DNA from: Goodfellowiella coeruleoviolacea | GTDB taxonomy: Bacteria; Actinomycetota; Actinomycetes; Mycobacteriales; Pseudonocardiaceae | Length of the DNA: 64,000 nt | Assembly (NCBI RefSeq): GCF_024171785.1 | Contig: NZ_JAMTCK010000008.1 | Location: 124,001-188,000, forward strand | Reading direction: 5' to 3' | Shown: in pieces, positions 58,588 through 64,000 of the stretch | Position numbering within the stretch: the first letter of the stretch is position 1 | How the letters are laid out: every line of letters begins with the position of its first letter | Notes under the pieces: generated by a model | Seen by the model: the letters and a program-made list of their open reading frames with translations, nothing else | Databases searched by the model: none | Told to the model about the DNA's origin: nothing | Translations under genes and position numbers: made by a program

Positions 58588-59418
58588 GTGCAGCACCATG
58601 ATGCTGTGGACCTCAGACGAGAGCCGATCGCTCCGTACCTCGACCGAGCCGAGCAAGCCCTTGGCGTCCAACTGGACCGGACGAGCCCGCTGGTCAAGCG
58701 GCGCACCATCGGCTGCCGCAGTGACCGCGACACCTGGGTTCGTCTCCAACGCTGGGCCGGTGAGCGAACCAACGGGCTCGGCATCACTGGCGTGAGAGAG
58801 GCTGCCGCACTCCGTGGTGTCGCCTGCCCAGCTTGGCTGCGAGGCACCGAGTGGGTCGACGAGGACGACCCCGCCGTGACGTGGACGGTGGACGAAACGG
58901 AGCCGGTGACGTCTCCGGCCGTGAAGCTTGGTGGTGTACTCCGCGAGGACCCTGGTCTGTCCGACGAGTGGTGGGCCACTCTTGTCCGCTCGTTCACCGC
59001 GCTCGCCAGCCAGTGCACGTCCCGGATGGCGGTACGTCAAGAGCAGGTGACGGCGGCAGTCACCCGATTGTGGCCCGACATCGACGCTGCGGTGACCGAA
59101 TGGACGCCAGCCCACGCCGACATGGCGTGGGCCAACGTCACTGCCCCGGACTGTTGGATCTTGGATTGGGAGGACTGGGGCATGGCGCCCCGTGGCTACG
59201 ACGCCGCCTGTTTGTGGGTGCACTCGCTGGCCGTGCCCGGGTTGGCGGAGCGGGTTCACGCCGAGTTCCAGCGCGATCTCGACACCCGATCGGGCCGAGT
59301 GTCCATGCTGTACGTCGCCGCCCGCATCCTCGCGATCAGCGACCCGGTGTACGTCGACAACCTGCACGCCCCAGCCAAGCGGTGGTGCGAGCCCATCGCT
59401 GCCAGCCTCAGGGCGTGA
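58588..59418 (+). CDS. Phosphotransferase (APH/choline kinase-like) protein
   Basis: This 276-residue protein has the kinase catalytic loop HADMAWANV (His176, Asp178, Asn183) followed by ILDWED (Asp193 as the magnesium ligand), as in aminoglycoside phosphotransferases. The N-terminal lobe is short and its ATP-binding lysine is not obvious, so the substrate and even activity are uncertain. The GTG at 58588 lacks a clear ribosome site. Codon use is less GC-biased than the chromosome to the left. It converges on the JmjC gene with an 11-bp overlap of the ends, suggesting a shared accessory module. Confidence 0.75.
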   Translation: MQHHDAVDLRREPIAPYLDRAEQALGVQLDRTSPLVKRRTIGCRSDRDTWVRLQRWAGERTNGLGITGVREAAALRGVACPAWLRGTEWVDEDDPAVTWTVDETEPVTSPAVKLGGVLREDPGLSDEWWATLVRSFTALASQCTSRMAVRQEQVTAAVTRLWPDIDAAVTEWTPAHADMAWANVTAPDCWILDWEDWGMAPRGYDAACLWVHSLAVPGLAERVHAEFQRDLDTRSGRVSMLYVAARILAISDPVYVDNLHAPAKRWCEPIAASLRA

Positions 59419-60580
59419 CCCAGCCGTCGTAGCCAGCCAGCAGTTCGGGCGTCGCCTCGGCGCAGATGTCCTCCTCGATCAGCACCTCGGCGAGGGCCAG
59501 CACGTCGACACCCGTGTCGGCTGACGCCTGCGCGATGTCGACTGGTGCACCGGACAGCAGCAGGTCCAGAGCGGGGCCGGCCTGCTGCTTGAAGGTGATG
59601 CGCCGGTTCGCCGCGGCCACCACCAGGTACTCACCGTCGCGCTCCACGACCGGCGGGAACGCCGTGATGCACACGGCCTTGCGCGGTGCGCCGAACAGGC
59701 CGTGGGTGTTGATGTGCCGGGTGGACGCCTGCTGGTACTCGCGCTCGGCCAGGAAGCCGGTGACGCTGTAGTCCTTGAGGAGCTGCGTGGCAGCCTCGGT
59801 CAGTTCCTGGTTCACGTCCCGTTGGAGGTCCGTGCGGAACACCTCCTGCTTCCGGGATTCGTCCGCCGCCGCCATCAGGTAATCGACGCCGGTACGCCTG
59901 GTCATGCCGAAAGTGGCGTGCAGGCTGTAGCCGGCACCGGATTCCTCGCGGGTGGCACGGTGCCACCAGCCGCGAGGGATGTGAATGACGTCTCCGGGGT
60001 GCAGGGTTCCCGCGAACACGATTTCGTTGGGAGGCTCCATATTCGGTTCCGCGTCCCGGTGCATGGGGGCTTTGCGGGATGGTCCGCGCACTTCCCACGA
60101 TTTCGTTCCGGCGAGCTGGACGATGACCACGTCGTGGTCATCCCAGTGCAGGTCGAATCCAGCGGCCGAGGTGGTCGTCAGGTAGGCGTTGACCTGAACC
60201 AGTTCGTGCCACAACCACTGCATGGCTCGGCATGCGACTTCAAGAACCGGGTCGTAGATGCCGAGTCCGTCGGCGACCATAGTGGCGCCAGAGGCGAGAT
60301 GGCGGCCGAGGCGAACCATGTCGGCCAGAGGGGTGGAGTGGCCGCGGCTGGCGACGTTCATGCGCAGGTAGTCCTGCGGATGAAGATCACGCCCACCAAC
60401 GAGAACTCGCAGCTTGTGGGCCTCCAGGCTACGTCGCATCACGACGTCCAGCAGTTTCTGCGGCGTGAGGAGGCGCGCGCTGAGGTCGGGGTGGATGCTG
60501 GCCTTGCGGAACTCGGTGCCAATGGTCTCGGTCGACAGGTTCAGGGCATCGGCGACGGCGGTCGCGAACTCGTGCCGCAT
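59408..60580 (-). CDS. JmjC/cupin-fold 2-oxoglutarate oxygenase-like protein
   Basis: The protein has 390 residues. The central cupin carries the Fe(II) facial triad as HWD (His145, Asp147) and GWWH (His207), with Lys160 placed to bind 2-oxoglutarate (FDLHWDDHDVVIVQLAGTK; GDVIHIPRGWWHRA). This is the ROXY/JmjC type that hydroxylates protein side chains such as Asp, Asn, Arg or His. Residues 315-390 (EYLVVAAANRRITFKQQAGP...) form a small winged-helix-like domain of the kind used for substrate-peptide recognition. GGAGACACA precedes the ATG at 60580. The gene lies 64 bp downstream of a 46-residue peptide gene, with a terminator hairpin between; that peptide is its likely substrate. Confidence 0.82.
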   Translation of the reverse strand: MRHEFATAVADALNLSTETIGTEFRKASIHPDLSARLLTPQKLLDVVMRRSLEAHKLRVLVGGRDLHPQDYLRMNVASRGHSTPLADMVRLGRHLASGATMVADGLGIYDPVLEVACRAMQWLWHELVQVNAYLTTTSAAGFDLHWDDHDVVIVQLAGTKSWEVRGPSRKAPMHRDAEPNMEPPNEIVFAGTLHPGDVIHIPRGWWHRATREESGAGYSLHATFGMTRRTGVDYLMAAADESRKQEVFRTDLQRDVNQELTEAATQLLKDYSVTGFLAEREYQQASTRHINTHGLFGAPRKAVCITAFPPVVERDGEYLVVAAANRRITFKQQAGPALDLLLSGAPVDIAQASADTGVDVLALAEVLIEEDICAEATPELLAGYDGWVTP

Positions 60581-60600
60581 TGTGTCTCCAGAGAAAAGGA

Positions 60601-60628
60601 GGGGGCTCCGCAGTGCTACGGAGCCCCC
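60601..60628 (-). terminator. Intercistronic terminator/attenuator between peptide and JmjC genes
   Basis: A perfect 10-bp stem, GGGGGCTCCG (60601-60610) with CGGAGCCCCC (60619-60628), closes an 8-nt loop. On the minus strand it is followed by the T-rich TCCTTTTCTC. It should end most peptide transcripts and let a fraction read into the oxygenase gene. Confidence 0.85.
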
Positions 60629-60644
60629 TTGGGTGGGTTAGGTG

Positions 60645-60785
60645 TCAGCTACCGTTGCCGTCGCGCGGGTCGCGCGTGTCGCCCTCGTCGGGGTTGCCGG
60701 AGCCGCTGTCGGACAGCTGCACTTCGGCGCGCGGCGCCGGGGCGTTGGTCCGCTTGACGTTCACGACCAGGTTCTCGTTTTCCAC
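60645..60785 (-). CDS. Small Asp/Asn-rich peptide, candidate modified-peptide precursor
   Basis: This is a 46-residue peptide starting MENENLVVNVKRTNAPAPRA and ending in an acidic tail with seven Asp and three Asn among the last 23 residues (LSDSGSGNPDEGD, then TRDPRDGNGS). It has no Cys, so thioether peptides are excluded. The GTG at 60785 has an excellent GAGGAGG seven bases upstream. The terminator follows its stop and the JmjC gene comes next. Inference: residues 1 to about 22 are a leader and the tail is hydroxylated by the JmjC enzyme. I recognise no family. Confidence 0.75.
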   Translation of the reverse strand: MENENLVVNVKRTNAPAPRAEVQLSDSGSGNPDEGDTRDPRDGNGS

Positions 60786-60888
60786 TTTTTCACCTCCTCT
60801 CGGTTGATGGGGAACAATCCACGATTTGAAGATTGACAACCAGCCGCTAAAAGAGTGATAAATTACGCTTCTGTCTCTATTTTTGACA

Positions 60889-60944
60889 TGCCGAAATGGC
60901 GACGCCACGAGCTGGGTCTCGACGTCGCCATTTTCGAATCGGCA
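60889..60944. terminator. Long hairpin between the mini-gene operon and the peptide gene
   Basis: AAATGGCGACG (60894-60904) pairs perfectly with CGTCGCCATTT (60923-60933), with an outer TGCCGA/TCGGCA pair (60889-60894 and 60939-60944). It begins just beyond the stop of the last small gene and probably separates that operon from the peptide transcript. The AT-rich bases 60835-60880 then hold the peptide promoter. Confidence 0.65.
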
Positions 60945-60950
60945 TATTCG

Positions 60951-61193
60951 CTATTTGGCGGGTGGTTGTTTTGGCTCTGTCGAATTCCAGTCCGCCCGGC
61001 ACGGCCCGCACCACGGCCACAGCCACCACCGCAGGAGGCGGTTGTCGTCGGGGTGGAGAGCAGCGAGACCGCAGCGAGTTCGGGTGATGCGGCGTCCGTC
61101 GCGGGAGGCGCTCCAGGTCGCGGCGCGGAGGACGAGGTGTTGCAGTCGGTCGTAGGCGCCTGGCGCCCGGGTCAAGCCGGGTCGGCTGGTCAC
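60951..61193 (-). CDS. Small CxxC protein
   Basis: This 80-residue protein is rich in Arg and Trp, with a Cys near residue 41 and a pair in WPWCGPC, which could bind zinc. The GTG at 61193 overlaps the previous gene's stop by four bases (GTGA), so it is probably translated by coupling. It is last in the chain of tiny genes; a hairpin follows. I do not recognise the family. Confidence 0.55.
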   Translation of the reverse strand: MTSRPGLTRAPGAYDRLQHLVLRAATWSASRDGRRITRTRCGLAALHPDDNRLLRWWLWPWCGPCRADWNSTEPKQPPAK

Positions 61194-61357
61194 CGCGTCA
61201 GCGATCCGACCAACGGAATCGGGGTCGGCGTGGGGATGGGCGTGGTCGTGCTGGCCGGCGTGGCCGACTCGTGGTCGCCCGCTCCCACGACGATGCCGGC
61301 GAGGAACGCCCCCAGCGCGAGCAGCAGCGCGGCCCGGATGCCCACTGTGGACTTCAC
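61190..61357 (-). CDS. Small single-pass membrane protein
   Basis: This 55-residue protein has one hydrophobic helix (AALLLALGAFLAGIVVGA, about residues 9-26) and a Thr/Pro tail (STTTPIPTPTPIP). The GTG at 61357 overlaps the upstream stop (GTGA) and its own stop overlaps the next start the same way. The longer frame to 61450 is rejected in favour of this coupling. The function is unknown. Confidence 0.6.
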   Translation of the reverse strand: MKSTVGIRAALLLALGAFLAGIVVGAGDHESATPASTTTPIPTPTPIPLVGSLTR

Positions 61358-61755
61358 GTTGCCCGCTGAACCTGGGGAGCCTGGCGCCGAGTCAACGGCC
61401 CCCGCACCAGCAGCAGATCGCCCCACGGCAGCGCCCTCTCCATCCACCACTCGACGGAGTGCCGGGCGAGTCGAGTTCGATCGTCCAGGCTCAGCCTGAG
61501 CAAGCCGTCAGCTCGTCCGTGCCAGACCAGGCCACCGACGTCGTAGAGGCCCCACGTCGGCCAGGACTCGGGCGCGGGATCTCCTGGCGCCCATGTGGTC
61601 AACAGCGGCCACGCCTCGCGGCGCAACTTGGCGAGCTTGATCCTGGCGGCGCGGATCGCGATGTCCGGCGGGAAGTCGCCGGGCACGCACCGCGCGACCA
61701 TGTCGGCGAACTCCACGCTGTCGTTGAACACCGCGGCCATCGGCTCTACCGCCAT
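61354..61755 (-). CDS. Hypothetical protein in mini-gene operon
   Basis: This 133-residue protein is Trp-rich (WPLLTTWAPGDPAPESWPTWGLYDVGGLVWHG), with an N-terminal helical part (FADMVARCVPGDFPPDIAIRAARIKLAKLRREA). No family is recognised. The ATG at 61755 lies 10 bp inside the upstream gene, and its stop overlaps the next GTG. It is the longest and best-supported member of the chain. Confidence 0.68.
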   Translation of the reverse strand: MAVEPMAAVFNDSVEFADMVARCVPGDFPPDIAIRAARIKLAKLRREAWPLLTTWAPGDPAPESWPTWGLYDVGGLVWHGRADGLLRLSLDDRTRLARHSVEWWMERALPWGDLLLVRGPLTRRQAPQVQRAT

Positions 61756-61976
61756 TTCGCGTCACCGACCTTCGGGCCGATCGCGCTGAGGCAGTAGGGG
61801 CACTGCCGTCCGGTCGGGCTCGCCAGGGCGGTCGACTGAACCTTGATGAGCACTCGCGTGCACGCGGTGTCGATGTAGCCCTCGCTGTCGCCGGCCGCCT
61901 CGGTCTTGAGCACGGCGTGCTCGGCGCCGTTGCGGTCGTCGCGGACCCACACGTAGTCCGCGATGGACTGTGTCAT
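61746..61976 (-). CDS. Small zinc-ribbon-like protein
   Basis: This 76-residue protein has a beta-rich first half (YVWVRDDRNGAEHAVLKTEA) and a C-terminal CPYC pair (RQCPYCLSAIGP) with an earlier Cys. Coupled genes lie on both sides: the previous gene ends four bases before this ATG. A start at 62012 is in frame but has no ribosome site. The function is unknown. Confidence 0.6.
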   Translation of the reverse strand: MTQSIADYVWVRDDRNGAEHAVLKTEAAGDSEGYIDTACTRVLIKVQSTALASPTGRQCPYCLSAIGPKVGDAKWR

Positions 61977-61980
61977 CTCG

Positions 61981-62166
61981 TCACCTACTGAAGTTGTGGG
62001 CGCAGACCGCACACACGGGCGCGCCCAGGGGTGGATCTCCTGCGGGAGGCAGGAAGAGCGTGGCGATGAGGCGTCGGCCGCACGAGGCGCACGCGGTCCC
62101 GTCGTCGCGGGTGTCGCCGGTGATGTTGTGGAACTTCCCGTCCTGTGTGGACTGCCGCCAGGTCAT
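61981..62166 (-). CDS. Small two-CxxC zinc-finger-like protein
   Basis: This 61-residue protein has CASC and CAVC pairs spaced about 27 residues apart, a typical four-Cys zinc site. The ATG at 62166 overlaps the upstream stop (ATGA at 62163-62166). Proteins of this kind are common in actinobacterial plasmids and integrative elements. The function is unknown. Confidence 0.62.
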   Translation of the reverse strand: MTWRQSTQDGKFHNITGDTRDDGTACASCGRRLIATLFLPPAGDPPLGAPVCAVCAHNFSR

Positions 62167-62408
62167 GGCCGCCGCCGACCGTCGTAGCCCTCGGTGAGGG
62201 CGATGTGTCGGCGGGTGCGGGCCGCCTCCATGCACAGCAGACAGCTGGGCCACAGCCACTCCCGCTTGGACGGCTCGCGGTCCACCATGACCACCGGGTG
62301 TCGGCACAGCGTCTCGCCGGTCTCGCCTGCGACGAGTTCACCGGGGATGGCGTGTCGGCCGCCGTCCACCGGCCACCAGCGGAACGTGCGCCGCGCTGCG
62401 GCGGTCAT
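62163..62408 (-). CDS. Small hypothetical protein
   Basis: This 81-residue protein has CRHP and a later CLLC pair (WPSCLLCMEAARTRRHIAL) resembling a zinc-finger scaffold. The ATG at 62408 overlaps the upstream stop (ATGA), and the stop overlaps the next start. No family is recognised. Confidence 0.6.
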   Translation of the reverse strand: MTAAARRTFRWWPVDGGRHAIPGELVAGETGETLCRHPVVMVDREPSKREWLWPSCLLCMEAARTRRHIALTEGYDGRRRP

Positions 62409-62590
62409 CGCTGGTCCTTCGACAGTGGCAGGCGGGTGACCACCAGGTGCCAGGCACCGCAGTGGCACCAGCGGGGCATCCGGGTCCGGCCCACTCGCTC
62501 GTTGAAGTGACCCCACCTGGAGTTCAACCACACGAGCCACTCCTTGTAGGCGTCGTCGTAGTGCCGGTAACTGCGCCGCAGGCACATCAC
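62405..62590 (-). CDS. Small hypothetical protein
   Basis: This 61-residue, aromatic-rich protein (HYDDAYKEWLVWLNSRWGHFNERV) has a CHC triplet (RWCHCGAWHLVV). The GTG at 62590 overlaps the upstream stop; ATG at 62587 is equally possible. Unlike its neighbours it has a clear amphipathic helix. The function is unknown. Confidence 0.58.
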   Translation of the reverse strand: MMCLRRSYRHYDDAYKEWLVWLNSRWGHFNERVGRTRMPRWCHCGAWHLVVTRLPLSKDQR

Positions 62591-62862
62591 GACACCGCCC
62601 GGAGAAGCTGCCGGACGTGCCGGCCGGTGTATGCCTGGGTGGCGGGGTCGGGGCTCGGGGCGTCACCCGACCCCGCCGGTCGCCGCACCGATGTGGATAC
62701 GTGGCGCGCGTGCGGCGACGTGGTGGGCCGCGCCTGACGGGTCGGGGTTCGCCGGTGGCGCGGCTGCTTGTGGGTGGTGCGGTCGATGCCGGCCATGCCG
62801 TAGACGACCGCGGCGGCGCCGACGAGCGCCGCGATGGAGCAGACGATGACGATCCAGGTCAC
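62587..62862 (-). CDS. Small membrane protein heading the mini-gene operon
   Basis: This 91-residue protein has one N-terminal membrane helix (WIVIVCSIAALVGAAAVVYGMAG) and a basic Arg/Thr/Pro tail. GGAGG six bases before the GTG at 62862 is the only strong ribosome site of the chain, so translation of the following overlapping genes probably depends on it. The function is unknown. Confidence 0.6.
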   Translation of the reverse strand: MTWIVIVCSIAALVGAAAVVYGMAGIDRTTHKQPRHRRTPTRQARPTTSPHARHVSTSVRRPAGSGDAPSPDPATQAYTGRHVRQLLRAVS

Positions 62863-62887
62863 GCCACACCTCCATGTGTGAGGTGGG

Positions 62888-63120
62888 CCGGCAGGACGGG
62901 AGTGACTGGGGAGGCGCTCGACCGTCCTGCCGGTCCGGGGGTGGGCGACGGGCCTGACTCCGTCGCCCGGATCGCCCCAGGGGGCTGGGGCGAGTACGGG
63001 GCGGGGAGCGGGCTATACCGGGCAGGAAGCCCGCTCCCCCTGAGCGGCAAGCCGCCCAGCCGCCCGGCGGGGCCGGACGAGATTTGGGAAGCGGCGAACC
63101 CAACCAGCGAGTTCGCCGCT
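62888..63120. other. Three stacked perfect hairpins in the XRE/mini-gene intergenic region
   Basis: There are three inverted repeats: CCGGCAGGACGG 62888-62899/62922-62933, GGGGAGCGGGCT 63003-63014/63028-63039 and AGCGGCGAAC 63090-63099/63111-63120. All have perfect 10-12 bp arms. The 421-bp region 62863-63283 holds no gene; its right part (63170-63250) carries the XRE promoter and operator-like sites. Confidence 0.7.
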
Positions 63121-63188
63121 CCGGGCTGCCATCAGGGGAGTCTCCGGAATCTCACCCTTACTGATCAGCCCGTAGGAACAGTAGCGCA

Positions 63189-63240
63189 GGAATGTTCCGA
63201 TGCGCCACCCCCTGTGAACGCAGGCCTACCGGAACGTTCT
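63189..63240 (+). promoter_or_regulatory. Operator-like dyads upstream of the XRE gene
   Basis: GGAATGTTCC (63189-63198) and GGAACGTTCT (63231-63240) are related near-dyads centred 42 bp apart, about 45-95 bp before the XRE start. They are plausible autoregulatory sites. Confidence 0.5.
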
Positions 63241-63283
63241 GACTGGCACACTGGAGTCAGCACTTGCCGAAGGAGGGGACACC

Positions 63284-64000
63284 GTGACGAGGCCAAACCC
63301 AACGTTCCGGCGCAGGCAGCTCGGACGACAGCTGCGTCGGCTCCGGGAGGAGTTGGGATTCAGTCGCGAGGAGATCGCCAGCTACCTGGGCTGCCAGCTC
63401 CCCAAGATGAGCAAGATCGAGACTGGAAAGCTTGGCGTGTCACCAGCCGAGCTACGGCTACTACTGATCAAGTACGACGTGCCAGATGAGGAAGCCGAGG
63501 AGATGATCGACCTCGGTAAGGAGAGTCGAAAGCAAGGTTGGTGGGTCAGCTTCGGCGACGTCGTCCCGATTTGGCTGAGCGACTACGTTGGCTTCGAATC
63601 TGAAGCTGAGACCATCTACAGCTATGAGGCCGAACTGCTGCATGGCCTGCTCCAGACCGAGGGTTACGCTCGTGCCGTCATCCGCGCGTGGCCGGGAGCT
63701 GACGCCGACCATGAAGACCGCGGCGTGAGATTGAGGGCAGCGCGACAGGAAGTGCTAACTCGAAATCCGCCTGTCAACTATGTCGCGATCGTCAACGAGG
63801 CGGCTTTGTGTCGCTCAGTTGGCGGACCGGCTACGATGCGCCAGCAGCTCGAACGGTTGCTGGACGTGATGAAGCTTCCCAACGTGACCTTGCGGGTACT
63901 GCCTCTCTCCGCAGGCGCCCATCCGGGCATGGGTAGCTCGTTCACGATCCTGCATATGCCAGGTCAATCTGATCCCGTGGTTTACCTGGAGGAGCTGACG
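63284..64000 (+). CDS. XRE-family regulator with DUF5753 domain (3' truncated by window)
   Basis: The first 239 residues of an actinobacterial XRE/DUF5753 protein: N-terminal HTH (LGRQLRRLREELGFSREEIASYLGCQLPKMSKIETGKLG, 13-51). A helical linker and the DUF5753 domain follow (ETIYSYEAELLHGLLQTEGYARAVI; YVAIVNEAALCRSVGG). AAGGAGGGG lies just before the GTG at 63284. These regulators are usually paired with DUF397 partners, which here may lie beyond the window. Codon use is visibly less GC-rich than in the chromosome to the left, consistent with an acquired region. It faces away from the mini-gene operon. Confidence 0.9.
   Translation, partial: MTRPNPTFRRRQLGRQLRRLREELGFSREEIASYLGCQLPKMSKIETGKLGVSPAELRLLLIKYDVPDEEAEEMIDLGKESRKQGWWVSFGDVVPIWLSDYVGFESEAETIYSYEAELLHGLLQTEGYARAVIRAWPGADADHEDRGVRLRAARQEVLTRNPPVNYVAIVNEAALCRSVGGPATMRQQLERLLDVMKLPNVTLRVLPLSAGAHPGMGSSFTILHMPGQSDPVVYLEELT

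Noticed and set aside
58588-60785. Class V or other lanthipeptide locus
   Set aside because: The peptide has no Cys, and no HopA1-like lyase or cyclase gene is present, although a kinase-like gene is.
60855-63489. Plus-strand frames 60855-61499 and 62617-63489 opposite the mini-gene chain
   Set aside because: The minus strand has consistent GTGA/ATGA overlaps and ribosome sites. The plus frames cross the hairpins, the AT-rich promoter and the XRE start.

Overview
This window is high-GC actinobacterial chromosome. GTG starts, four-base stop/start overlaps (GTGA, ATGA), leaderless promoters with a TAGCGT-like -10 directly before the start codon, and the recurrent TCCACTGTGGAC-type words point to the Pseudonocardiales (Saccharothrix/Lentzea/Crossiella-like), though the genus cannot be fixed from the sequence. 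Most of it is a densely packed mosaic of small catabolic operons, each with its own regulator. No rRNA, tRNA, transposase or cas gene was found.

Left part (1-24 kb). A truncated serine hydrolase is followed by a divergent TetR/FAD-monooxygenase pair. Next come a 3-oxoadipate module (CoA-transferase A and B plus thiolase) behind twin palindromic operators, and an IclR gene 2.1 kb further on that is the natural candidate regulator. An inverted-repeat element of about 0.58 kb separates this module from a MerR/dehydrogenase pair. Then come an ArsR/MFS pair, a short P450 coupled to a PEP mutase-like enzyme, LysR, a secreted M4 protease, an SDR, a MarR-like regulator behind a perfect 40-bp palindrome, a second serine hydrolase, an SMP-30 protein and a PNPOx-like protein.

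Middle (22-41 kb). A LacI regulator faces a nitrilase-amidase-alpha/beta hydrolase operon. valS and a TPR protein follow, then a TetR/SRPBCC divergent pair, then a ROK regulator facing a sugar operon (lipoprotein, permease, ATPase, TIM-barrel epimerase, xylulokinase-like kinase).

41-58 kb. An orphan CRISPR array (41.17-41.84 kb, 37-nt repeats, no cas genes) lies beside an ECF sigma factor (DGPF-associated type) fused in frame to a decayed tyrosine integrase. Housekeeping-like and accessory genes follow: DGPF protein, pentapeptide protein, hydrolases, MocR regulator, shortened Eis-like acetyltransferase, lone N6 methylase, PP2C phosphatase, and an ECF41 sigma with its FAD oxidoreductase partner. 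A two-repeat CRISPR relic in the opposite orientation lies at 58.4 kb.

58.5-64 kb. This is an accessory region with visibly less GC-biased codon use. It holds a phosphotransferase-like gene convergent with a JmjC/cupin oxygenase gene. A 46-residue Asp/Asn-rich peptide gene lies immediately upstream of the oxygenase gene, with a terminator hairpin between them, which is a layout typical of ribosomally made, modified peptides. Upstream of that is a chain of eight tiny, mostly overlapping genes, several with CxxC pairs. An XRE/DUF5753 regulator gene, cut by the window end, faces away. The peptide/JmjC/kinase group and the sigma-integrase fusion are the best candidates for undescribed biology.
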